From: Brevibacillus laterosporus DSM 25
Lineage (GTDB): Bacteria; Bacillota; Bacilli; Brevibacillales; Brevibacillaceae
Direction: 5' to 3'
NCBI RefSeq assembly: GCF_002706795.1
Contig: NZ_CP017705.1
Location: 700,001-764,000, forward strand
DNA: 64,000 nt
The position numbers and the translations under genes are program-made. This document shows, one piece after another, positions 35,251 through 42,499 of this stretch. How positions within the stretch are numbered: position 1 is the first letter of the stretch; each line of letters starts with the position of its first letter. Under the pieces are notes generated by a model, which was given only the letters and a program-made list of their open reading frames with translations, searched no databases and was not told where the DNA came from.

Positions 35251-36147
35251 TCATCTATTTCTAACGGGGATATATAGCAAAATAATAGAATCTTCGTCTT
35301 CTATGTGCGTGAATTCGGCCCCATATACCTCAAAATTATCTCGTGCATCAAGCTCAAAGTCTACACTAGGAAACCATGTCCCCCAGATATAGTCGTAGGT
35401 GCTTCTAAGTTCACTGCCTGGTCCTTGATGACGAAAAACAGCATATTCACCAGGCTGAATTGTATGAGCGACCATGCCTTCTGGAACTTCTACAATCTCC
35501 TTTACTTCAATAGCCGCTACACCATAAAAGGTAGTCAACTCTGTCAAATGATTGAGTGAAAGCGGCACTTCCGCGGTACAGATTCCGTATCTCACCTCAG
35601 GATTATAAATCGTCTGCTTATTCGCTATCTCCCTTTCTCGTTGGAAATACCGTTGCCAGATTTGTTTAAACTGATTTTCATGCAGATTATTGATCTCTTT
35701 AACGCCAATAACCAATCGTTCTGTCTTAATTCGTTGAAAGCCGGGTTGCAGGCTAATCTGCTGCAAGCGATGCTCCAAGCGTTTATCAACAAGTGGCATC
35801 TTTTGTAAGGAGATTGGTTGCAATCTTTGTTTACGGAAAAAATACGGTGACACACCAAACTGCTTCTTAAATGAACGACTAAACGAAGCTTGGGAATCAA
35901 ACTGGTAGTCTAGTGAAATTTCTAAAATAGATCGCTCTGTTTGTAAGAGACAAACGGCTGCCTCTGTAAGTCTTCGCTTCCGAATATAATCACCGATTGT
36001 CTCGCCTGTGCATTCGTAAAAAATTCGATGAAAGTGATAGTAGGAGAAGTTCACCAGGCGGGCTACCTCATCTGCTTGTAAGGGCTTATCTAGGTGCTGT
36101 TCCATGTAGTCAATCGCCACTTCAATTTCTTTGTCATAGGATGCCAA
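35251..36147 (-). CDS. AraC-family regulator with GyrI-like effector domain
   Basis: 298 residues. N-terminal pair of HTH motifs of the AraC type (LQADEVARLVNFSYYHFHRIF and LEISLDYQFDSQASFSRSFKKQFGVSP), then a GyrI/SOUL-like small-molecule domain (about 145-298; ending VEGMVAHTI-type strand, YDYIWGTWFP and ILLYIPV), the architecture of Rob/BmrR-like drug or metabolite sensors. TTG at 36147 follows AGAGGAG; the longer frame to 36204 overlaps the gene before it. It sits 34 nt after the C45 acyltransferase, so they may be co-transcribed. Confidence 0.8.
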   Translation of the reverse strand: MASYDKEIEVAIDYMEQHLDKPLQADEVARLVNFSYYHFHRIFYECTGETIGDYIRKRRLTEAAVCLLQTERSILEISLDYQFDSQASFSRSFKKQFGVSPYFFRKQRLQPISLQKMPLVDKRLEHRLQQISLQPGFQRIKTERLVIGVKEINNLHENQFKQIWQRYFQREREIANKQTIYNPEVRYGICTAEVPLSLNHLTELTTFYGVAAIEVKEIVEVPEGMVAHTIQPGEYAVFRHQGPGSELRSTYDYIWGTWFPSVDFELDARDNFEVYGAEFTHIEDEDSIILLYIPVRNR

Positions 36148-36181
36148 GCCTGGTTCTCCTCTCTTTATCACACTGTTTTTT

Positions 36182-37285
36182 CTACCAAAAATGAGCGGGA
36201 ACAATCCCTTGAGGAAGGGCTACCTCAATGGTTGGAAAGGCTAGCTTCCCTCCCACAGACAACGTATGCCAATTGTTGTGGAGAGGGGAACCATAACAGA
36301 CTTCAATCGTTTTTGCCGTTACATCAAAGAGCATAGAGCGTAGCGTCCCAAAATACTCCTGATAATAATGCGTGCTTAAGCCCTTTGGATATTCACTGTT
36401 CATTAGAGCAAGTAAATCTGCCTTCTCTACCAGCGCCTCTTCTTGAAGCACGCTTTCTAGAAGCTGTTGACGAATGAGCGAGTTATGCATGCTATGTGTA
36501 GAAGTATGTTCCAATTCAGAAAATAATACATGGTTGGTTGCAACCAGGTAAGGAGTGTCTCTCTCCTTTCCTATTTTCCTAATCGCAATGTCACCATCCA
36601 TGATTTCCACTAATGCCGCATTTTCATTTGGATCTGCTACTAATAGGTTCACATTTGACACAATGGGCATCTCGCGCAGTCGTTGTAAGGCTTCGTCCAC
36701 ATTGCGACATTGTTCCAGTACGGTTCGAATCGCTGTCCAGAATTGTAGACCCTCCCCTTTTGGAGAACGCAAGCTTGGATGAATCCCTACCGGTTGACCG
36801 CAAGCTGACATCGTGATGCATAGACCCTGATCGTTCATGCCTTCCATTCGTCCAAATGATAAGCCGCTAAAGCCTGTATGTACATATGTTCCCCCTATGT
36901 TAGTTGAGCATAGTCTCATGTCGTCTAAGTCAGGGGTAAATTCGTAATTTCGCAATACGTACAGATGACCATCCCGCATCTTAGCCGGAAGTACAACAGA
37001 GTGAGTACATCCAGACACAATGCAGCTTTCATGTAGATAGCGCAAACGATTCATCGGCATCTTAGCTTGGCTGCAAAAGGCTTCAAGCTCTTCCCAAATA
37101 CCTGGAGAATACTGTTGAAGCATCTGTTGCTGAGTCCACAGGCGCTGATCTGAAATCGCCTCCTCCTCCTCTAAAAAATAAACCTGATATAAGTAGGGGA
37201 TGTGGCGTAGTATTTCGGCTTGTTGCTCGCCAACTTCTTTATTTGTGCCTTCTAGGTACGTGAAATAGCCTTGTCTGGTTTGCAT
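36182..37285 (-). CDS. C45-family autoproteolytic acyltransferase/hydrolase (AAT-like)
   Basis: 367 residues of the Ntn-hydrolase family typified by isopenicillin N acyltransferase. The presumed self-cleavage site is at Gly92-Cys93 (SGCTHSVV), with the downstream VLRNYEFTPD and GMNDQGLCIT segments expected for the family. Members cleave or transfer acyl groups from amide bonds; beta-lactam substrates are only one case. RBS AAGGAGG. Followed closely by an AraC-type sensor that might respond to its substrate or product. No beta-lactam synthesis genes nearby. Confidence 0.75.
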   Translation of the reverse strand: MQTRQGYFTYLEGTNKEVGEQQAEILRHIPYLYQVYFLEEEEAISDQRLWTQQQMLQQYSPGIWEELEAFCSQAKMPMNRLRYLHESCIVSGCTHSVVLPAKMRDGHLYVLRNYEFTPDLDDMRLCSTNIGGTYVHTGFSGLSFGRMEGMNDQGLCITMSACGQPVGIHPSLRSPKGEGLQFWTAIRTVLEQCRNVDEALQRLREMPIVSNVNLLVADPNENAALVEIMDGDIAIRKIGKERDTPYLVATNHVLFSELEHTSTHSMHNSLIRQQLLESVLQEEALVEKADLLALMNSEYPKGLSTHYYQEYFGTLRSMLFDVTAKTIEVCYGSPLHNNWHTLSVGGKLAFPTIEVALPQGIVPAHFW

Positions 37286-37367
37286 AAGATTTCCTCCTTG
37301 AAAGTAACATGTGATGTAATGTCATTATAACGAGGAGGAAATAAAAAATTTTGATACTTTTTGCTGT

Positions 37368-37802
37368 TTACATCAAGCTCATAATAACATTGCGTTCCCG
37401 AAACCCAAGCTTTTCATATAACGCCTTCGCTTGATTAGCTACATAGACATTTAGTCTGATTTCGGGATATCCTTGTTCTTTTAGCCTCTGAATAGCTGCT
37501 TCCATCAGTGGTGTAGCATATCCCTTTCCACGGGACTCAGGCATGACATATAGCTCAAAAATATAACCGAGCTCTGTGTCAGTGAATTGCTCGATGATAC
37601 TACCAGCTAACACCCAACCTACGATTTGCTCGTTCTGCTTACCTACTAGATACCAAGCTCCTTTTTCCAGCAATTTATGAATTGGCTCCTCGATTTTTTC
37701 GAAATCCACATCGATGTGACCCAAGGTGCCTTCCAGCAGGGCCTGCGGTGTCTTTTCATATAAAAACTTCAGATCCTCTTCCGTTGCTATTTTGATTTCC
37801 AT
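37368..37802 (-). CDS. GNAT family N-acetyltransferase
   Basis: 144 residues with the acetyl-CoA loop MPESRGKGYATPLMEAAI (about 90-107) and a C-terminal NQAKALYEKLGFRERN block, the usual GNAT ending. The substrate is unknown. Start at 37802 is supported by AAAGGAG; an earlier ATG at 37826 lies before this site. Confidence 0.85.
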   Translation of the reverse strand: MEIKIATEEDLKFLYEKTPQALLEGTLGHIDVDFEKIEEPIHKLLEKGAWYLVGKQNEQIVGWVLAGSIIEQFTDTELGYIFELYVMPESRGKGYATPLMEAAIQRLKEQGYPEIRLNVYVANQAKALYEKLGFRERNVIMSLM

Positions 37803-37841
37803 GTGAGTAGTCTCCTTTGCTTTCATAAAGTGATGTACGCC

Positions 37842-37997
37842 TTACTCCTTAGGTAAAATAACTAGAATGAACGTAGCAATAGGACCTCCTAACAATGACA
37901 AGACAAACCATGCAAGCCCCGATCGATTTTTCCCTTGTGCAAGTCCAGCATTAATGAGGGCAAGCGTCCCCCACCCTACTATGTACTCGTTATTCAT
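37842..37997 (-). CDS. small membrane protein, 51 aa
   Basis: Fifty-one residues beginning MNNEYIVGWGTLALINAGLA with a positively charged turn (QGKNRSG) and a hydrophobic second half with the GGP turn (WFVLSLLGGPIATFILVIL), so two short membrane segments. ATG at 37997 has GGAG about 11 nt before it. The stop lies 39 nt before the GNAT start, so co-transcription is likely. Similar tiny KGRS-loop membrane proteins are widespread but uncharacterised. Confidence 0.6.
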   Translation of the reverse strand: MNNEYIVGWGTLALINAGLAQGKNRSGLAWFVLSLLGGPIATFILVILPKE

Positions 37998-38215
37998 ATG
38001 GTTTCGTCTCCATTTCATAGATTAAAATCTTGCTCACATACAAATCCGCACGTTACACATTACTATTGTAACAAATTTTCTGCAAATAATAAAAAACTAG
38101 CACTAATTGCGCAAGAAACAGATTACTTACGGAAAAGTAAAACAGTCTAGTTCCGCTACTATTTCTACTGGCTTGGCACCTTGAATCGTTATCTTCTCGA
38201 ATTTTTTGAAAAATA

Positions 38216-38231
38216 CGTGATCTGAATCACA
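38216..38231. promoter_or_regulatory. FNR/CRP-type binding site before the hemerythrin gene
   Basis: CGTGATCTGAATCACA holds a perfect GTGAT-N4-ATCAC palindrome, one base from the FNR consensus TGTGA-N6-TCACA. A TAGATT at 38253-38258 would place the start at 38265 and the box centre at about -41.5, the class II activator position. Confidence 0.6.
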
Positions 38232-38301
38232 CCGTTTGTTCATTTGTTTCGATAGATTTACTATTGTAAGAAATCAGAACGAAAGATGAGTTGATACGCT
38301 T

Positions 38302-38850
38302 ATGAATACTCCTGTATACAAACCACAGTTGGACATGACAGATTGGACTACATCCGATCAGGAAAAATACAACAAATTGATTACGATCATCGACCCACAC
38401 CTACACTCGTTTGTCGCTGAACATGCCATGCTGGAAAACTTGATGGATAAGGTACGAGAAGGTTACGATTTAAAAGTATATCGCCTGGCTTTACAAGAGA
38501 TAAAAGAAGAATTGGAGCATCATTTTCTGTATGAGGAAACATTCATTTTAGGCAAGCTACAGAACCACATCGTTGAAACAGAAGTAGGTCCCATCGCAAA
38601 ATTAGTACAAGACCATGTGGTCATTCGTAAGCATTATAACGATGCGAAGGAGCTGTTTGAGCAAGAGCAAGCGAAGGAATGCAGTGAATTGTTAATGCAA
38701 AAAATGAACTTCTTAGCTTACCTTTTGAAAAAGCATATTGAAAAAGAGGATCATTATATTTTCCCATTAGTAAGCCTTGTATTATCAGAGGAAGAAAAAA
38801 GAGCAATAGCCGAAGAAGTACGTCTGGCAGATTTACAAAGACAAGCCTAG
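38302..38850 (+). CDS. hemerythrin domain protein
   Basis: 182 residues, all helical, with the diiron ligand pattern spread over four helices: HSFVAEHAML (first), EHHFLYEE (second), QDHVVIRKHY (third) and KKHIEKEDHYIFP (fourth). Such proteins bind O2 or NO or repair iron-sulfur damage (YtfE/ScdA-like without the N-terminal domain). A good FNR-type box upstream suggests induction when oxygen is low. The ribosome site (AAAGATGAG) is weak and distant. Own terminator downstream. Confidence 0.8.
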   Translation: MNTPVYKPQLDMTDWTTSDQEKYNKLITIIDPHLHSFVAEHAMLENLMDKVREGYDLKVYRLALQEIKEELEHHFLYEETFILGKLQNHIVETEVGPIAKLVQDHVVIRKHYNDAKELFEQEQAKECSELLMQKMNFLAYLLKKHIEKEDHYIFPLVSLVLSEEEKRAIAEEVRLADLQRQA

Positions 38851-38898
38851 TCATCGGCTCTATTACTATGGAAAACTAGATAACTGCTATCATATCCG

Positions 38899-38947
38899 AA
38901 AAAGCACGTTCACCCTTACTCGTAAGCTTTGAGCGTGCTTTTTTTGC
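38899..38947 (+). terminator. terminator of the hemerythrin gene
   Basis: Stem AAAGCACGTTCA/TGAGCGTGCTTT (G-U allowed) ending in a seven-base T-run. Confidence 0.8.
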
Positions 38948-39135
38948 TTCATGTGGTAATATGGTAAGCTTATCTGAGACAAATATAAAAAAAAGCCACA
39001 AGGATAGCTATTCTTTCATACCGAACTGTATTTTAAGAAATCAGTTGATTACCAAACAGTCTAACCTTCCTCATACAGTAAACATGGATTTTTTTCACCC
39101 ATCATTTTTTGTAGAAATGGAGCACATACATCCAG

Positions 39136-40071
39136 ATGAAAATAGACCGCTTACTTTCTATCATTATTATCTTGCTAAACCGTAATCTCGTACAAGCGAA
39201 GGATTTGGCTGAGCAATTTGAGGTGTCTATTCGAACCATTTACCGCGATATTGAAACGATTAATCAAGCCGGTATTCCTATCGTTACCTATCAGGGAGCG
39301 AATGGAGGTATTGGTCTAGCTCAAGGATATCGGCTAGATCGTCAATTGCTGACTAATAACGAGCTAGCCACGATCGTCACCTCGCTACAGAGCCTCTCGA
39401 CCATGGACAAAAGTGAGAGTCATCAGTTTTTAGTAGAAAAGATTACTAGTATTATTCCACATTCTCAAAAAGAACAATTTCTTTGGAAAACGCAGCAATT
39501 TCTCGTTGATCTTTCACCTTGGGGACAAAACGAAAGATTGGAAGAATCCATTCTAATCATTAGACAGGCAATTGAAGCTAGTCATTTAGTAAGCTTCACC
39601 TATTCGAATGCACAGGGGAAACAGAGTGACCGAAATGTCGAGCCTCATATTCTTCTCGTAAAGGGTCGTTCCTGGTACTTGTACGGTTTTTGCAAAAACA
39701 AGCTCGATTTTCGCCTGTTTAAACTATATCGCATGAAGAGGCTCAACGTGCTTGATACAACATTTACCAGACGAAATATTGAAGTAGACGAGCTTCCATG
39801 GGTACAGAAATGGAATGATCCTACTCAAATGGTGCACCTTGTCTTACGTTTTGCCCCAGATTCTCGTCATTTAGCTGAAGAGTACTTTGGTGTAGAAGAA
39901 TTATGTGATCAAGCTGGGGGGTATGTAACAGTATCCGCCTCTTTTCCTGAGGATAATTGGCTCTATGGATTTATTCTTAGTTTTGGACCTTCTGTAGAAG
40001 TAATAGAGCCTGAGTCTATTAAAGTTAAAATAAAAAAATTAGCAACAGCCATCGTTGAAAAATATGTATAA
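39136..40071 (+). CDS. WYL-domain HTH regulator (YafY type)
   Basis: 311 residues: DeoR-like winged HTH (1-60; LAEQFEVSIRTIYRDIETINQAG), central linker, and WYL domain (about 140-230; VEPHILLVKGRSWYLYGFC with the Trp-Tyr-Leu triad) plus WCX-like C-terminus. These regulators sense ligands or nucleic acid and often activate a neighbour. The ribosome site is poor (GGAG 13 nt upstream). The zinc-ribbon/GyrI-like gene follows 79 nt downstream in the same direction and is the probable target. Confidence 0.85.
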   Translation: MKIDRLLSIIIILLNRNLVQAKDLAEQFEVSIRTIYRDIETINQAGIPIVTYQGANGGIGLAQGYRLDRQLLTNNELATIVTSLQSLSTMDKSESHQFLVEKITSIIPHSQKEQFLWKTQQFLVDLSPWGQNERLEESILIIRQAIEASHLVSFTYSNAQGKQSDRNVEPHILLVKGRSWYLYGFCKNKLDFRLFKLYRMKRLNVLDTTFTRRNIEVDELPWVQKWNDPTQMVHLVLRFAPDSRHLAEEYFGVEELCDQAGGYVTVSASFPEDNWLYGFILSFGPSVEVIEPESIKVKIKKLATAIVEKYV

Positions 40072-40150
40072 AACGATTGATCGAAACCTGACAGATAGTT
40101 GTCAGGTTCCACCTCTTATACTGTTAGTAAACCAAGAAGGAGTGATAGAA

Positions 40151-40933
40151 ATGACAACTACCTTTTGCCAAAGTTGTAGCATGCCTCTTCATGAAGAAGT
40201 GTTAGGTACAGAGCAAGACAACAGCAAATCACAGGAATATTGCTCATACTGCTATGATAAGGGAGCGTTTACTGCACCAGACTGTACAATGGAGCAAATG
40301 ATAGAAATATGTATTCCCCACATGGTAGGAGATGAAATGAGTGAGCAACAGGCCCGTACAATGTTAACAGGACTATTCCCTCAGTTAAAACGTTGGGCAC
40401 AGGAAAATAATGCAACAGGCTCCCAGCAACACCTTGAAAAACCTCGACTCGTTCATCTTGAAGAACTCACGATTTCTGGAATCTCTGCCCGTACAACCAA
40501 CGCTCGTGAGCTGGCTGGAAGTGGTGTGATCAGTGGGTTGTGGGATCGGTATTTCGCTGAAAATATAGCTGAGCAACTGTCTTCGGATAGTCTATCCAAG
40601 GACATCTATGGTGTCTATGCAGATTACGAGAATGGAGCAATGGGGGAATACACTAGTTTAATTGGGCACAGAATGGCAGAAAAATCGGCGATGACTTGCT
40701 CAAACATCACTACAGTCACATTACCTGCCGCTCAGTACGCTGTCTTTACTTCCCGACGCGGTCCTTTGTCTGAGGTTGTCATAGAGGCTTGGCAATTCAT
40801 TTGGACGTGGTCCATGAATAGTGATCTTCGTCGCACATTCACTGGTGATTTTGAACACTACGATGAGCGAGCTAGCAATCCTAATGACGCTATTGTTGAA
40901 ATATATATAGCTGTTGAGGCCCCACTCCAATAA
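40151..40933 (+). CDS. zinc-ribbon protein with GyrI-like effector domain
   Basis: 260 residues. N-terminal zinc ribbon with two Cys pairs (FCQSCSMPL and YCSYCYDKG) followed by a helical segment, as in the putative zinc ribbon domain of the regulator-partner family. The C-terminal half (about 100-260) is an AraC effector/GyrI-like domain (HLEELTISGISARTTN, YGVYADYENG, AVFTSRRGP, VEIYIAVE). Start at 40151 fixed by AAGGAG. It probably binds a small hydrophobic or cationic compound; co-regulated with the WYL gene before it. Confidence 0.75.
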   Translation: MTTTFCQSCSMPLHEEVLGTEQDNSKSQEYCSYCYDKGAFTAPDCTMEQMIEICIPHMVGDEMSEQQARTMLTGLFPQLKRWAQENNATGSQQHLEKPRLVHLEELTISGISARTTNARELAGSGVISGLWDRYFAENIAEQLSSDSLSKDIYGVYADYENGAMGEYTSLIGHRMAEKSAMTCSNITTVTLPAAQYAVFTSRRGPLSEVVIEAWQFIWTWSMNSDLRRTFTGDFEHYDERASNPNDAIVEIYIAVEAPLQ

Positions 40934-40939
40934 TAACTC

Positions 40940-40990
40940 AAGCAGACACGTGAGTAGCTTCCTTCTCAATCGTGCCTGCTTTTTTATTTT
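40940..40990. terminator. convergent terminator
   Basis: Stem AAGCAG-CACG/CGTG-CTGCTT (single mismatch) followed by TTTTTATTTT on the plus strand, between two convergent genes. Confidence 0.7.
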
Positions 40991-40994
40991 GTCC

Positions 40995-41375
40995 TCATTC
41001 TGCTTCCTTTCGAATAATGCCGTGACTGGTTCCGATTAGTACTTCTTTCCCTACTTGATTGTAATATACAAACGATAACGCTACTTTATCAAAGCCCTCC
41101 ATAGGAGTAATTTCATTGATTGTTATCTCACAGGTGATTGTATCCCCCGTAAACACCGGACGCAGAAACTCGTTGTTAAACTCCCTAGCAATGTAGTGGA
41201 GATCACCACCTATTTTTGTTCCAATACTTGCTGTTAATAAACCATGTACCATAAGCCTACCTTGTTCGTCACGCTCCATATGATGTCTACCTTTGTCACC
41301 CGTAATCTCTGCAAAATGGAGTGTTTCTTCCTCCGTAAAGGTTCTTGTCCATGTTAACGTATCTCCCGGTTTCAT
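40995..41375 (-). CDS. MaoC-like hotdog dehydratase
   Basis: 126 residues with the MaoC/R-hydratase pattern: FAEITGDKGRHHM (the D...H catalytic pair), then HGLLTASIGTKIGG, FLRPVFTGDTITCEITI, and a C-terminal strand. The family adds water to enoyl-CoA or related thioesters. The usual ITGDxNPxH motif is changed (GDKGRHH). Start ATG overlaps the TrmB stop, so it is translated with the regulator, which may control it. Confidence 0.75.
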   Translation of the reverse strand: MKPGDTLTWTRTFTEEETLHFAEITGDKGRHHMERDEQGRLMVHGLLTASIGTKIGGDLHYIAREFNNEFLRPVFTGDTITCEITINEITPMEGFDKVALSFVYYNQVGKEVLIGTSHGIIRKEAE

Positions 41376-42190
41376 AGGGTCCCTCCTCCTTTATAGCCTG
41401 TTACTACATGAGATAGATCAGGCCGATTACGCCAAAGCCGCTCTACCTTATCAGCCCCGTATTCTCGCGTAACTTCTTCAATCATGATGTCGTGTCTTAC
41501 ATACTCGGTAGCTACGAGCACAAGTGCTGGGTTTCTTGTTTTAATAGCCCAGGGGACACCACGTTCATTAAAGTTGGCAATAATAACTTCTTCCCCATCT
41601 CTTGCTGCTATCGTTAATTGCCCTCCCATTCTCTCTTGCACAACTTCTGGTGACATATAGTTGTGGGGAAAGGTGTAGCCAAGACTTACTCCCTCAGCAC
41701 CAAACACTATCGAAAATACCGAAATATCACGACTGACTGCCTGTTGGATTTGCTCATATAATTCGCTTACTTGTGGCTCCCAAATGGATAGCCACAGCTC
41801 ACTCTTCGCCTGATGAATCGTATCTGACAGCTCTTGTATCACATGATCATATCCACTCAGATGCATAATCACATCAATAGCAGGATCTTTTTCCAATGTC
41901 TCTAGTGAATGCTCCAGATAATGGATGGTTTCCTCCATATTATTTCTCAGACGTTCCAGCATCTGCTTAGCAGGAACAGGCGCATATTTAACTGGATCAG
42001 TCGGTACCAAATAAGCGGCTCCTCTGTCGATCAATTTTCCTAGTACCTCATAAATCATGGAACGCGGAACCCCTGAACGTTTGCTCACTTCGTATCCAGT
42101 GGCCGGCGCTTGCTGAATCAAACTAACGTAGGCCTTGCTCTCATATTGGGAAAATCCCAGCTTATGTAGCTGACTATAGATCGTCTCCAC
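41372..42190 (-). CDS. TrmB-family transcriptional regulator
   Basis: 272 residues. Winged HTH at about 1-70 (LHKLGFSQYESKAYVSLIQQ, then GVPRSMIYEVLGKLIDRGA) and a TrmB C-terminal sensor-like region with a coiled linker (about 75-110). TrmB proteins respond to sugars or other metabolites. GTG at 42190 follows AAGGGGGGG; the longer frame starting at 42232 has no ribosome site. Two-gene operon with the MaoC-like protein. Confidence 0.8.
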   Translation of the reverse strand: METIYSQLHKLGFSQYESKAYVSLIQQAPATGYEVSKRSGVPRSMIYEVLGKLIDRGAAYLVPTDPVKYAPVPAKQMLERLRNNMEETIHYLEHSLETLEKDPAIDVIMHLSGYDHVIQELSDTIHQAKSELWLSIWEPQVSELYEQIQQAVSRDISVFSIVFGAEGVSLGYTFPHNYMSPEVVQERMGGQLTIAARDGEEVIIANFNERGVPWAIKTRNPALVLVATEYVRHDIMIEEVTREYGADKVERLWRNRPDLSHVVTGYKGGGTL

Positions 42191-42499
42191 TGCTTCGCCC
42201 CCCCTTTGCCCAAAGATAAAAGTGGTAGTCACAATACTTATTAGGAATCATAACCCTTTTTTCCTGTTTACAAGTATGAAAAATAAGCATTCCAGCCACA
42301 ATAAGTGCTTCCATCACAGAAGGAAGGGCAGGCAGGATCTCTTTGTTGAAAGAAGAATATGTACGCCATTCTTTTTCAAAAGGCGTAGACGCTACTGATA
42401 GCTAGAATTTTTCCTGATCGTACAAAAAAGCCTCCTTTCATGTACAGGCAACAATAGTTTAATTCCCGTTCAGTAAAAGAGGCTTTATTGTTTTATCAT
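42191..42499. other. intergenic region with OatA-gene terminator
   Basis: The left half is the promoter and leader of the TrmB gene without a clear box; the right half is the terminator 42424-42486. Confidence 0.4.
42424..42486 (-). terminator. terminator of the OatA-like gene
   Basis: Stem AAAGCCTC/GGAGGCTTT with flanking TTTT/AAAG pairing and a long loop, then TTTTTT on the minus strand. Confidence 0.65.
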
